Positions 1 to 8,054 of a stretch of DNA of 64,000 nt are shown piece after piece. How positions within the stretch are numbered: position 1 is the stretch's first letter; each line of letters starts with the position of its first letter. The stretch is from DSSB01 sp046346845 (GTDB lineage Bacteria > UBA10199 > DSSB01): NCBI GenBank assembly GCA_046346845.1, contig JAXMHH010000006.1, forward strand, positions 186,001-250,000. Direction: 5' to 3'. The notes beneath the pieces were generated by a model. The model searched no databases, was not told the origin of the DNA, and was given only the letters and a program-made list of their open reading frames with translations. The translations under genes and the position numbers were made by a program.

Positions 1-2
1 GC

Positions 3-158
3 ACCAAGGTGTCGCTGCAGAGCTACCGGGGGGAGATCACCTTCCGCGGCAAGCAGGACTGCCTCGAGGCCGAGCAGCGCGCGCTGCGTTTTTGCCAACA
101 AGAATGGAACGGCGGCGCCCTTCTGGAGAGCTGTCCGCTCAGTTGGGGGAATCCATGA
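3..158 (+). CDS. C-terminal end of an unidentified gene, cut by the window edge
   Basis: The frame is open from base 3 to a TGA at 156-158 and gives about 51 residues, including the stretch KQDCLEAEQRALRFC and a third Cys near the end. The TGA overlaps the ATG of the next gene (ATGA at 155-158), a typical translational-coupling junction, which supports this as a real coding end. Three Cys in a short C-terminus would fit an exported protein, like its neighbour. The family is not recognisable from this piece. Confidence 0.5.
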   Translation, partial: TKVSLQSYRGEITFRGKQDCLEAEQRALRFCQQEWNGGALLESCPLSWGNP

Positions 159-466
159 AGCGATGGCTCGGCATGCTAGGATGGCTCTGCCTCGCCTTGG
201 CCGCCGGATCGGCGCAGGCCAATCCCTTCCGGACCCGCTTTGTCTGCGTCCCTCCGATCTCGGCGAACGCCTATGAGCTGGAGTTTTTCATCCGCGACCA
301 GGGCCAATGCGCCGAGAACGAGACCTATATGGAGGTCCGTTCGGGAGGCGACGGGAGCACCCTGGTGGTCCCCCCGGGCGACTCCTTAACTCCCGAGGAA
401 CAGCGAGACCTGGAACGCTACCGAAACTTTTTCGGCGGCTCGCGTCCGCCGGGCGCCCCCGAGTAA
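155..466 (+). CDS. Small exported protein of unknown function
   Basis: 103 residues beginning MKRWLGMLGWLCLALAAG, a clear signal peptide with probable cleavage after the AQA at residues 21-23. The mature part is about 80 residues with two Cys (FVCVPP and GQCAEN) and ends in a Pro/Gly-rich tail, GSRPPGAPE. The ATG at 155 is preferred over an upstream TTG in the same frame because it begins the signal peptide and overlaps the stop of the preceding gene. No family is recognised. The two Cys could form one disulfide in the periplasm (inference). Confidence 0.6.
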   Translation: MKRWLGMLGWLCLALAAGSAQANPFRTRFVCVPPISANAYELEFFIRDQGQCAENETYMEVRSGGDGSTLVVPPGDSLTPEEQRDLERYRNFFGGSRPPGAPE

Positions 467-517
467 ACCATTGAAAACCGCGGCTATCGTGCTATGGCTG
501 GCGGTTAAGGAGAAAAC

Positions 518-1135
518 ATGATCGCTTGCCTCGACCTCGAAGGGGTCCTCGTTCCCGAAATCTGGATCAACGTCGCCGAGAAAACCGGCATCGCCGAGTT
601 GCGCCTCACCACCCGCGACATCCCGGACTATGACGTCCTGATGAAGCGGCGCCTGCAGATCCTCGAGCAGCATCAGCTGAAGCTCAAAGATATTCAAGAT
701 GTGATCGCCACGATGAGCCCGCTGGAGGGAGCCCAAGATTTTCTGCATTGGTTGCAGTCCGAGTTCCAGGTGATCATCCTCTCCGACACCTTTTATCAAT
801 TCGCCCAGCCGCTGATGAAGCAGCTCCACTTCCCCACCCTCTTCTGCCATTCGCTGAGGGTGGATAAATCGGGGAAGATCACCGACTACCTCCTGCGCAT
901 GAAAGACCAAAAGCGCGAATCGGTGAAGCGGCTCAAAGACCTCAACTTCAAGGTCGCAGCCGCCGGCGATTCCTACAACGACATCGGCATGCTGGAGGCG
1001 GCGGACGTGGGCATCCTGTTCTGCCCTCCCGAAAAGATCGTGAAGGAGTATCCGAATTTTCCAGTCACCAAGAACTACGACGAGCTGAAGGCCGCCTTCC
1101 AGGCGGCGATGGAGCGTTTTACCGCGGAGGCCTGA
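518..1135 (+). CDS. thrH: ThrH-type phosphoserine phosphatase / homoserine phosphotransferase (HAD family)
   Basis: 205 residues, the usual ThrH length. HAD motif I is DLEG near the N-terminus, with Asp6 as expected nucleophile and Glu8 in the position where other HAD phosphatases have Asp, a ThrH hallmark. Motif II is IILSDTF. Motif III/IV is KVAAAGDSYNDIGML, with the acidic Mg2+ ligands. ThrH enzymes hydrolyse phosphoserine and can transfer its phosphate to homoserine, linking Ser and Thr synthesis in the cytosol. A strong AAGGAG lies 6 nt before the ATG. The next small gene starts one base after the stop, so the two are probably co-transcribed. The family call is firm; the phosphotransferase activity is inferred. 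Confidence 0.85.
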   Translation: MIACLDLEGVLVPEIWINVAEKTGIAELRLTTRDIPDYDVLMKRRLQILEQHQLKLKDIQDVIATMSPLEGAQDFLHWLQSEFQVIILSDTFYQFAQPLMKQLHFPTLFCHSLRVDKSGKITDYLLRMKDQKRESVKRLKDLNFKVAAAGDSYNDIGMLEAADVGILFCPPEKIVKEYPNFPVTKNYDELKAAFQAAMERFTAEA

Positions 1136-1136
1136 G

Positions 1137-1346
1137 ATGTATCAGTTCACTCAGATGATGGGGGAATTGGGGGTCTCGGCCAAGAAGACCTATCGGTGGC
1201 GCGGGCTCGTCTTGGCCCTGCTTGCCGGCTGGATCCCGGCATGGGGGCTGACTCACTGGCGAGGGTGGGGAAGCTGGGCCTTGCTCGGCCTCTGGGCGCT
1301 TTGCCTTCCGGTCGGATATTTTTCCGGAAATCTATTCAAAAAATAG
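1137..1346 (+). CDS. Small two-helix membrane protein of unknown function
   Basis: 69 residues. After a basic N-terminal stretch (AKKTYRWR) come two hydrophobic segments, LVLALLAGWIPAWGL and WALLGLWALCLPVGYF, then a short basic tail (NLFKK). It begins one base after the ThrH stop, so it is probably in the same transcript. The topology predicts an inner-membrane hairpin. No family is recognised. It is followed by an A-rich stretch and a structured RNA candidate. Confidence 0.55.
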   Translation: MYQFTQMMGELGVSAKKTYRWRGLVLALLAGWIPAWGLTHWRGWGSWALLGLWALCLPVGYFSGNLFKK

Positions 1347-1376
1347 CGAAAAAACCCAACTATCACCAAAAAAAAT

Positions 1377-1562
1377 CCGCTTCGAGGTTAGCGGGGGAGT
1401 ACCCCTGGAGGAACCGAGGAAGTCTGAGCCTACCTTAAGGCCAAGCCGTCGTGGTGGAACAAGGTGGAGGTGCGGGTTCGCCAGTGGGCCTTAGCGGCAA
1501 TTCGATCGATGCGAGTTCCGCAGGGCCCGGAAGGGACAGCCCTTTCTTCTGCTTCGCAGCGG
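1377..1562 (+). ncRNA. Structured RNA candidate, identity unknown
   Basis: An 186-nt intergenic segment after an A-rich run. Its ends pair: CCGCTTCGAGG (1377-1387) with CTTCGCAGCGG (1552-1562), 11 positions with one mismatch and one G-U. Inside are a GGGG/CCCC hairpin, an AAGGCC/GGCCTT stem, a GCGG/CCGC stem, and CAGGGCCCGGAAGGGACAGC, which resembles the SRP RNA apical motif (GGAA loop on a CC/GG stem, flanked by CAGG and CAGC) but is offset by one base on each side. CCGCT can alternatively pair with AGCGG at 1390-1394. It could be a divergent SRP RNA or a new structured RNA; strand is assumed from the SRP-like motif. Confidence 0.4.
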
Positions 1563-1566
1563 GTTA

Positions 1567-1709
1567 TTAACAGGCTATTGAAAAACCACCGGTCTTGGGC
1601 CAATCCGCCGTAGGCGGATCGGCGGGTCCCGAAAATCCGAAGGATTTTTGGGCGGTGGATGGAACCGGATTCATTCCGGCGGGAATAAAATCTTTTTTCA
1701 ACAGCCTCT
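1567..1709. repeat. Palindromic MITE-like element
   Basis: The segment opens with AGGCTATTGAAAAA (1573-1586) and closes with TTTTTTCAACAGCCT (1693-1707), so its ends form terminal inverted repeats. The interior holds smaller palindromes (CCGCCGTAGGCGG; AAAATCCGAAGGATTTT). It has no coding capacity worth calling. About 40 bp of its left end recur at 8003-8043. The structure suits a non-autonomous transposable or REP-like element. It directly abuts the RNA candidate on one side and the end of dacB on the other. Confidence 0.6.
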
Positions 1710-1729
1710 CAATAGCTTCTGGGAACGGC

Positions 1730-2926
1730 TCACTGCAGATTTTCGAACAGCTGAAAGGCAATTTCATCCCGCTGGTTGGAGGCCTGATTGAGCAGGATCA
1801 CGAAACGTACCCACCCATGGGTCTTCGATTGGAAATAGCCGACCAGGCCGGCGACGCCGGTGAGCGTCCCCGTCTTCACCCACATCCCATTCTTCACAGG
1901 CAGAAGTTGGTAGTTGGGAAAGAACTTCACCAAGACCTTGTCCATCTCGAGGGCGGTGATATGGTTTTGCCGCGAGATGCCCGAACCCTCCTCGATGTTG
2001 AAATTCTGGAGGCCGACCTCCTTGCTCAAAAAATCCACCAGGACCTTTTTCGCCTTCGCCAGCGAGGCGGGGGCGCCGTATTTAACGGCGCCCATGGTCA
2101 GGGCCAGTTGGTTCATGATGAGGTTTTGGGAATATTTCAGCGCCGCCTCCAAGACCTGCCGGAGATCCTTGCTCGAGGCGTAAGAGAGGAAGAGTTTAGC
2201 GTCGGCGGGCACGGCCCCCAGCGAAATCGACCCCGTCACCGGCACGCCCTGCTGTCCCAGAAACTCCTTCAGCAGGTAGCCGGGATACAGCGCCGCCTCG
2301 CGCTCATGGGTGGCGACATTGATGCGGCTCTTGCCTTGGGGGGCGTTGGCGGCCAGCAGGCGGGTGATCTCGGTCATCGGGGTCTGGTCTTCCCCGCTGC
2401 GCACCTCGCTCCCGCTCTTCACGACATTGATGGTATTGAAGTTGGCCAAAAGGGCGCCGTTGTAGGCGTCGTAGGGATTGAGCGATCCCGCCAGGCCCGG
2501 CACCTGGACGTCGGGGCCGAAATAGCTCCCGTCTAACACCATGTTCTTCACGCCCGTCAGGCCCTTCGCCTTGAGCTGGCCGGCGATCAAGGCCAGCTCT
2601 TCCGAGATGAGGAAGGGATCGCCGTAACCTTTGACGTAGAGATTCCCGGCGCCGTCCAGAAAAAAGTCGGTCTTATAGCGGTAGTTTTCACCCAAAACCG
2701 AGAGGGCCGCCAGGGAAGTGGCGACTTTCAGGGTGGAGGCCGGCATGAAGGGCTTGTCCGCTTGGTAGGAAAAAAGCACCTTGCCCTTTTCGTCGACCGC
2801 CAGGATGGCCCCGTTCTGGACCTTTGCCAGCACCCGCTGCTGCCAGTCGCCTTGCGCTAGGCCCGCCTGGGGTGCCAAAATCAGGCCGAAAACCAGGAAC
2901 CATAATGTACGAAAACGTGGGGTCAT
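1730..2926 (-). CDS. dacB: D-alanyl-D-alanine carboxypeptidase/endopeptidase, PBP4 type (peptidase S13)
   Basis: 398 residues with an N-terminal signal peptide (LWFLVFGLILAPQAGLAQ). All three serine-peptidase motifs are visible: SxxK as Ser64-Thr-Leu-Lys67, SxN in KYSQNL, and KTG in WVKTGTLTG. Family members act in the periplasm on peptidoglycan stem peptides and cross-links. The start at 2926 is preferred over a longer in-frame opening because it starts the signal peptide and follows an AGGGAGAGGG ribosome site. At about 400 residues it is slightly shorter than E. coli PBP4. It is divergent from the acyl-CoA dehydrogenase gene. Confidence 0.88.
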   Translation of the reverse strand: MTPRFRTLWFLVFGLILAPQAGLAQGDWQQRVLAKVQNGAILAVDEKGKVLFSYQADKPFMPASTLKVATSLAALSVLGENYRYKTDFFLDGAGNLYVKGYGDPFLISEELALIAGQLKAKGLTGVKNMVLDGSYFGPDVQVPGLAGSLNPYDAYNGALLANFNTINVVKSGSEVRSGEDQTPMTEITRLLAANAPQGKSRINVATHEREAALYPGYLLKEFLGQQGVPVTGSISLGAVPADAKLFLSYASSKDLRQVLEAALKYSQNLIMNQLALTMGAVKYGAPASLAKAKKVLVDFLSKEVGLQNFNIEEGSGISRQNHITALEMDKVLVKFFPNYQLLPVKNGMWVKTGTLTGVAGLVGYFQSKTHGWVRFVILLNQASNQRDEIAFQLFENLQ

Positions 2927-3024
2927 TCGCCCTCTCCCTTCTTGCCATCCCCCCCGCAACCCGCTATAGGGGCGGCGCTCCCGTTTGAAACCCTTAGCCG
3001 TTAACGGCATTGCCCGGAGGAAAT

Positions 3025-4833
3025 ATGGCCTACAAAGTGAACTATCGCGACGTCGAATTCAACCTTTTCGATTACCTCAAGGTCCAAGAACTCGGCCAGA
3101 CGGAGAAGTGGGCCGGCTTCGGCAGGGACGATTTCGCGGCCATCCTCCAAGAGGCCCTGAAGTTCGCGCAAAAAGAGGTCGACCCCCTCTTCAAAAAATC
3201 CGACCAAATCGGCTGCAAGCACGAGGGCGACAAGGTCACGGCGCCTCCGGGCTTCAAAGAGGCCTACCAGCACGCCGCGGCCAACGGTTTCATCGCCATG
3301 GACGTCCCGACGACCTACGGCGGTTCGGGGCTGCCGGTCTCGGTCACCATGGGAGCGACGGAGTTTTTCGTAGGCTGCTGCGTCGCCTTCTCGATGTACA
3401 CCGGACTCACCCGCGGCGCCGCGCACCTGATCGAGGCCTTCGGAACCGAAGCGCTGGCCCAGCGCTTCGTCCCCAACATGTACGGCGGCAAGTGGGGCGG
3501 CACCATGTGCCTGACCGAGCCGCAGGCGGGTTCCGCGGTCGGGGACCTGAGCACCTCGGCCGTCAAGGAAGGCGATCATTATAAGATCAAGGGAACCAAG
3601 ATCTTCATCTCCAGCGGCGACCACGACCTCACCGAAAACATCGTCCACCTGGTCCTGGCCCGCGTCGAAGGCGACCCCGCCGGCACCAAGGGCATCTCCC
3701 TCTTCGTGGTCCCCAAGTACCGCGTCAAAGAAGACGGCAGCCTCGGCGAATGGAACGACGTCAAGACCGTCAACATCGAGCACAAGATGGGCATCAAGGG
3801 CTCCTCCACCTGCACGCTGAGCTTCGGCGACAACGGCAATTGCATCGGGTATCTCTTGGGCGAGCAGCGCAAGGGGATGCCGATGATGTTCCAGATGATG
3901 AACGAGGCCCGCATCGCCTGCGGCCTGCAGGGCTCGGCCAGCGCCTCCGCCGCCTACGAGAGCGCCCTGGACTACGCCAAGGTCCGCACCCAAGGGGGCA
4001 AGACCCTGATCGTCGACTATCCGGACGTGCGCCGCATGCTGATCACCATGAAGGCCTACACCGAGGGCATGCGCGCCCTCCTGCTCTACTCCGCCCACCT
4101 CGACGACAAAGAGACCGTCGAATCCGACCCGGCCACCAAAGAGAAATACGCCGGGCGCCTCAGCCTGCTCACCCCGGTCTGCAAGGCCTATTGCACCGAC
4201 ATGGGCTTCCGCGTCTCCGAGCTCGCGATGCAGGTCTACGGCGGTTACGGCTACATCTCGGAGTATCCCGTCGAGCAGTACATGCGCGACATCAAGATCT
4301 CCTCCATCTACGAGGGCACCAACGGCATTCAGGCCCTCGACCTGATCGGACGCAAGATCGGCCAGAAAAACGGCGAGTACTTCCGCGAGCTCTACGAGGA
4401 ACTGAACTCCTTCTGCAGCAAGCAAGCCGCGCATCCTGCCTTCCGTGATGAAGTCGCTTCGGTGAAGAAGGCCCTCGACCAGGTGGGTCAGGTGACGATG
4501 AAATTCGCCGAGTGGGGCATGGGCGGGGATATCCTGCGCCCGCAGCTCCATGCGGTGGCCTACCTCTACAACCTGGGCGATGTCCTCGTCGCCTACCTCC
4601 TCTTGGATCAGGCGGTCCTCGCCCTCGCCAAGCTCGAGGAGCTCTGGAAGTCCCAGGGCGCGGACAATGAAGAGAAGAAAAGCAAGGTCTGCACCGAGAA
4701 CGACGAGGCCCGCTTCCTCGAGGGCAAGGTGAAGTCGGCGCGCTTCTTCGTCAGCAGCATCCTGCCGCAGGTCACGGCGCGCGCCAAGACCATCCTCTCC
4801 GAAGACCTCTCGGCCTTGAAGGTTCGCTTTTAG
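3025..4833 (+). CDS. Acyl-CoA dehydrogenase, long (about 600-residue) class
   Basis: 602 residues. The FAD/substrate-binding signature is CLTEPQAGSAVGDL, and the catalytic base is the Glu of IYEGTNGIQ (about residue 430). An additional C-terminal helical region of about 130 residues marks the long FadE-like class rather than the 380-residue tetrameric enzymes. It oxidises acyl-CoA thioesters to enoyl-CoA and passes electrons to ETF. The ATG at 3025 has GGAGG 5 nt upstream. Its stop overlaps by four bases the stop of the convergent small gene. The exact acyl substrate cannot be read from sequence. Confidence 0.88.
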   Translation: MAYKVNYRDVEFNLFDYLKVQELGQTEKWAGFGRDDFAAILQEALKFAQKEVDPLFKKSDQIGCKHEGDKVTAPPGFKEAYQHAAANGFIAMDVPTTYGGSGLPVSVTMGATEFFVGCCVAFSMYTGLTRGAAHLIEAFGTEALAQRFVPNMYGGKWGGTMCLTEPQAGSAVGDLSTSAVKEGDHYKIKGTKIFISSGDHDLTENIVHLVLARVEGDPAGTKGISLFVVPKYRVKEDGSLGEWNDVKTVNIEHKMGIKGSSTCTLSFGDNGNCIGYLLGEQRKGMPMMFQMMNEARIACGLQGSASASAAYESALDYAKVRTQGGKTLIVDYPDVRRMLITMKAYTEGMRALLLYSAHLDDKETVESDPATKEKYAGRLSLLTPVCKAYCTDMGFRVSELAMQVYGGYGYISEYPVEQYMRDIKISSIYEGTNGIQALDLIGRKIGQKNGEYFRELYEELNSFCSKQAAHPAFRDEVASVKKALDQVGQVTMKFAEWGMGGDILRPQLHAVAYLYNLGDVLVAYLLLDQAVLALAKLEELWKSQGADNEEKKSKVCTENDEARFLEGKVKSARFFVSSILPQVTARAKTILSEDLSALKVRF

Positions 4834-5210
4834 GGGTTCATGGCTCCCAAGCGGCTGATGAATTCGCAGCTCGGCAGGGCCTTGGCGCCCTTGAGCGAAT
4901 CGCAGCTGCCACTGCCGATGCTTTCCTTGCACTGATCCAGGGTGCCCCGCTCGAGGTTGAGGGGCTGTTCCTTGGGCAGGCGATCGAAGCCGCGCTTGAA
5001 GCTGGAAAACAGGATCTTCTGGCATTCCTTGATGCTCATCGACTTTTCCTTGGCGCATTCGTCCATCTTGGCGCACCAAGTTTCGGCCATCTCTTGGGAA
5101 ATCTGCTTGGGGGTCGGCGGCTTGGCCTCTTTGGGGGCTTTATCCTCGGCATGCAGCCCCGAGGCCAAGACAAGGGTCGTCAATACGGCGAGGGTCCAGA
5201 GTTTTTTCAT
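4830..5210 (-). CDS. Exported six-Cys small protein, paralogue of the lipoprotein at 6377
   Basis: 126 residues with signal peptide MKKLWTLAVLTTLVLASGLHA, then a Lys/Pro-rich linker and a domain of about 80 residues. Its Cys pattern is WCAKMDEC, then IKEC, LDQC, GSCDSL and a final CEF. The same pattern, including the LD-C and CEF elements, recurs in the lipoprotein at 6377-6703, so the two are paralogues. The paired Cys suggest a disulfide-stabilised helical domain in the periplasm. No function is recognised. Confidence 0.65.
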   Translation of the reverse strand: MKKLWTLAVLTTLVLASGLHAEDKAPKEAKPPTPKQISQEMAETWCAKMDECAKEKSMSIKECQKILFSSFKRGFDRLPKEQPLNLERGTLDQCKESIGSGSCDSLKGAKALPSCEFISRLGAMNP

Positions 5211-5232
5211 CTTCGCTTCTCCCTAAATTGGA

Positions 5233-6261
5233 TCAAGGATTCAATACGATCTTTCCGAACTGTTCTCCGGCCTCCAGGCGCCGGTGGGCTGCCACGGCTT
5301 CGCTCAGGGGGAAGGCACGGTCGAGGACCGGCTTCAAGCTCCCTGCGGCGACGTGGCGCAGGATTTCAAATTGGCTCGCCCTCGAACCCATGGTCGAGCC
5401 GAGGATGCGCAGCTGCCGGAAGAAAACCTGCCTCAAGTCCAACTCGACCTCGGCCCCGGTGGTAGCCCCGCAGGTCACCAAGGCGCCGCCCCACTTCAAG
5501 CACAGGAGCGAGTCCCTCCACAAGGCCTTGCCGACATGCTCAAAAACCACGTCCACCGACTGCTTGCCCACCAGGGAGGTCACCGCCTCGAGGAAATTTT
5601 GCTTCTTATAGTTGATCCCGAAGTCCGCGCCCAGGGCCCTCGCCTTTTCGAGTTTTTCCTCGGAACCGGCCGTGGTGATCACCCGGCAGCCGAAGAGCTT
5701 GGCGATTTGGATGCCAGCCGAGCCCACCCCGCTCGCACCGCCGTGGATCACCACCGTCATGCCCGGCCGGATCCGCGCCTTGTCGACCAGCATCTGCCAG
5801 GCGGTGAGGAAGACCAGCGGCAGGCAGGCCGCCTGGTTGAAATCGAGGGTTTCCGGGAAGGGAAGCAGATTGCGGACCGGCACCGCGAGGCGCTCGGCAT
5901 AGCCGCCGCTGACATGCTCCCCCAGGATGCGGTAGCGCGAGCAGAGATTATCGCGGCCCTCCGCACAGCGTTCGCAGACCCCGCAGCTCAAGGCCGGGTG
6001 CAACAGGACCTTCTGGCCTGGGGAAAAGCCCTCGACCCCAGGACCCGCTTCGAGCAATTCCCCCGCGATGTCGCTGCCGAGTATATGGGGGTAACGGAGC
6101 TTGAGATGCGGCAGGCCCCGGCGTACCCAGAGGTCGAGGTGGTTGAGGGCCACCGCCCGAACCCGAACCAAGACCTCGCCCGGTCCCGGTTTGGGATCCG
6201 GGAGCTCGACATACTCGAGCACTTCCGGGCCACCATGCCTGTTCAGAATCACCGCTTGCAC
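5233..6261 (-). CDS. Zinc-type medium-chain dehydrogenase / quinone oxidoreductase family
   Basis: 342 residues, standard MDR length. The structural-zinc Cys cluster is present (CGVCERCAEGRDNLC), the substrate region reads HILGSDIAGE, and the NAD(P) Rossmann turn is HGGASGVGSAGIQ. The start is a GTG at 6261 with GGAAAG about 8 nt upstream; no better ATG precedes the conserved N-terminus MQAVILNRHGGPEVL. Members reduce quinones or enoyl/aldehyde substrates with NADPH. The specific substrate is not predictable. It lies between two paralogous six-Cys protein genes. Confidence 0.8.
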   Translation of the reverse strand: MQAVILNRHGGPEVLEYVELPDPKPGPGEVLVRVRAVALNHLDLWVRRGLPHLKLRYPHILGSDIAGELLEAGPGVEGFSPGQKVLLHPALSCGVCERCAEGRDNLCSRYRILGEHVSGGYAERLAVPVRNLLPFPETLDFNQAACLPLVFLTAWQMLVDKARIRPGMTVVIHGGASGVGSAGIQIAKLFGCRVITTAGSEEKLEKARALGADFGINYKKQNFLEAVTSLVGKQSVDVVFEHVGKALWRDSLLCLKWGGALVTCGATTGAEVELDLRQVFFRQLRILGSTMGSRASQFEILRHVAAGSLKPVLDRAFPLSEAVAAHRRLEAGEQFGKIVLNP

Positions 6262-6376
6262 AACGAAGCTTTCCTATTGAAATCGCTTGTTTTCCCGAAG
6301 GGCTCTTGTATCTTTAGGGCATCGACTTCGCAAGCCTAATGATCCCAAAACCCAAGCCCCAGAAAGGACCCATTTC

Positions 6377-6703
6377 ATGGCCAAACAGACAAAATACCTG
6401 CTTTTGCCCCTCTCGCTCCTGTTATTGACGGCCTGCCCCGCCAAAAAAGTTCCTTCCGAAAAGGTTCTCGAGTCAGTGGTGGGGGCCATGTGCAAAAAGC
6501 TCGTGACCTGCCAACCCAATGCCATGCCCAGCGAGGACTTTTGCCAGAACACCATGAAAACAGCTTTAAATTCGGCAAAAGACATGCCCAAGGTCGAGGC
6601 CACTCAGAAGCAACTGGACGGCTGCATCGACAATATTGCCAAGGCCGACTGCGCCAATCTGCTGGGCAACGAGCCGCCGGCGGGCTGTGAATTTTTAAAA
6701 TAA
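6377..6703 (+). CDS. Six-Cys lipoprotein, paralogue of the protein at 4830-5210
   Basis: 108 residues. The N-terminus MAKQTKYLLLPLSLLLLTAC ends in a lipobox (LLTAC), so Cys20 is expected to be lipidated. The mature domain has Cys in MCKKLVTC, DFC, LDGC, ADC and a terminal CEFLK, with the same spacing style as the exported protein at 4830-5210. AGAAAGG precedes the ATG. A strong intrinsic terminator follows at 6779. Function unknown. Confidence 0.65.
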   Translation: MAKQTKYLLLPLSLLLLTACPAKKVPSEKVLESVVGAMCKKLVTCQPNAMPSEDFCQNTMKTALNSAKDMPKVEATQKQLDGCIDNIAKADCANLLGNEPPAGCEFLK

Positions 6704-6778
6704 TCGCTCCCGGATAAAACCTTTCGGGGGGAGCCGCGTAAATAAGGGTATCATCTCCCCCCTTTTCCAATAGGCTCA

Positions 6779-6830
6779 AGGCCTCGCGATGTACCCCAAG
6801 TACGAAAATCGCGAGGCCTTTCTTTTTATT
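6779..6830 (+). terminator. Rho-independent terminator
   Basis: Arms AGGCCTCGCGAT and ATCGCGAGGCCT form a perfect 12-bp stem around a loop of about 17 nt, followed by TTTCTTTTTATTT. It lies 76 bp after the stop of the six-Cys lipoprotein and before the hpnA promoter region. Confidence 0.85.
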
Positions 6831-6943
6831 TAAAACTCAATGAATTAGCACAAAATATTTAAGTGATGCCCAAGCTACTGATCCCGGCAAAAACCCCTCG
6901 ACGCGGCCCACCTCGACCGATATAGTGCGACCCAATTTTCGCT

Positions 6944-8005
6944 ATGAAACCCATCGCCCTCGTCACCGGAGCCACCGGATTCGTTGGAAACGCCGTCGCC
7001 CGAGCCTTGCTCAAGTCCGGCCGTCAGGTCCGCGTCTTGATCCGACGCAACTCGAACCCCAAACAGCTCAGCGGCCTGGGCGTGGAGATCTTTTACGGGG
7101 ACCTGCGCAAGCCCGAAAGCCTCGCCACCGCCCTCCACGGCTGCCGCGAGCTCTACCACGTCGCCGCCCAGTACACCTTCTTCAACCCCGATCCCAAGCA
7201 GATCTACGCCAGCAACGTCGAGGGGACCCACAATATCCTGGCTGCCGCCCAGCGGGCGAACGTCGCCCGCGTGGTCTACACCTCGACCGTGGGCGCGGTG
7301 GGGATCCCCGAAGACGGCCGCCCGGGCGACGAAGACACCCCCATCACCCTCTTCGACTGCAAGGGACACTACAAGCGTTCCAAGTTTTTGGCGGAACAAG
7401 AGGCGATGAACTTCTACCGCAAGGGCCTGCCCGTGGTGATCGTCAATCCCAGCGCCCCGGTGGGGGTGCGCGACGTGAAGCCGACTCCGACCGGGAAGAT
7501 GATCTTGGATTTTCTCAACCGCAAGATGCCGGCCTATATCGACACCGGGCTCAACCTGATCGACGTGGAGGACTGCGCCCAGGGCCACATCCTCGCCGCC
7601 GAGAAGGGACGTCCGGGGGAACGCTATATCCTCGGCCACAAGAACTTGAGCCTCCAAGAAATCCTGCGGGAGCTGAGCGCCCTCACCGGACTCCGCGCCC
7701 CCAAGGTCAAGATGCCCTACTCGGTGGCCCTAGGCTTCGCCTATTTCAGCGAGGGGCTGTCCAAGCTGACCCGCAAGCCGCCCGCGGTAGAGGTCGAGGC
7801 CGTGCAATTGGGGCGGAAGAAGATGTTCTTCAATCCCGAAAAGGCGGTGCGCGAGTTGGGCCTGCCCCAAACCCCGGTCCGCGAGGCCCTGCGCAAGGCG
7901 GTGGAGTGGTACCTCGCCAACGGCTACGTGAAAGAGCGGATCGCCCGCCGCATCGCCCGCCATCAAGCCAGGGGCCTCCGCGTCGAACCCCAACCGGAAT
8001 CTTAA
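6944..8005 (+). CDS. hpnA: Hopanoid-associated sugar epimerase-like NAD-dependent epimerase/dehydratase (HpnA)
   Basis: 353 residues, extended short-chain dehydrogenase fold. The NAD-binding turn is VTGATGFVG, and the catalytic pair appears as YTSTVG with YKRSK. The stretches VNPSAPVGVRDVKPTPTG and YIDTGLNLIDVEDCAQGH are characteristic of HpnA. Family members occur with hopanoid biosynthesis genes and are thought to act on a sugar nucleotide used for hopanoid side chains. No other hopanoid gene lies in this window. The ribosome site is weak. Family assignment is good; pathway role is inferred. Confidence 0.78.
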   Translation: MKPIALVTGATGFVGNAVARALLKSGRQVRVLIRRNSNPKQLSGLGVEIFYGDLRKPESLATALHGCRELYHVAAQYTFFNPDPKQIYASNVEGTHNILAAAQRANVARVVYTSTVGAVGIPEDGRPGDEDTPITLFDCKGHYKRSKFLAEQEAMNFYRKGLPVVIVNPSAPVGVRDVKPTPTGKMILDFLNRKMPAYIDTGLNLIDVEDCAQGHILAAEKGRPGERYILGHKNLSLQEILRELSALTGLRAPKVKMPYSVALGFAYFSEGLSKLTRKPPAVEVEAVQLGRKKMFFNPEKAVRELGLPQTPVREALRKAVEWYLANGYVKERIARRIARHQARGLRVEPQPES

Positions 8006-8043
8006 CAGGCTGTCGTAAAACCACCGGTGGTTGGGCCAAGCCG
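8003..8043. repeat. Half copy of the MITE-like element
   Basis: TAACAGGCTGTCGTAAAACC and the following bases match the left end of the element at 1567-1607 (both continue ACCGGT then TTGGGCCAA) with a few substitutions. The right half is absent. It overlaps the last bases of hpnA and fills the short gap to the convergent fdhA stop. Confidence 0.5.
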
Positions 8044-8054
8044 GAGAGTCGATA

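Noticed and set aside
1377..1562. Firm call as SRP RNA
   Set aside because: The apical motif is offset from the near-invariant SRP sequence and the fold looks branched rather than rod-like, so only a structured RNA candidate is claimed.
3001..5079. Long minus-strand open frame opposite the acyl-CoA dehydrogenase gene
   Set aside because: It is the antisense shadow of a GC-rich gene; the plus-strand product has clear family motifs and this frame has none.
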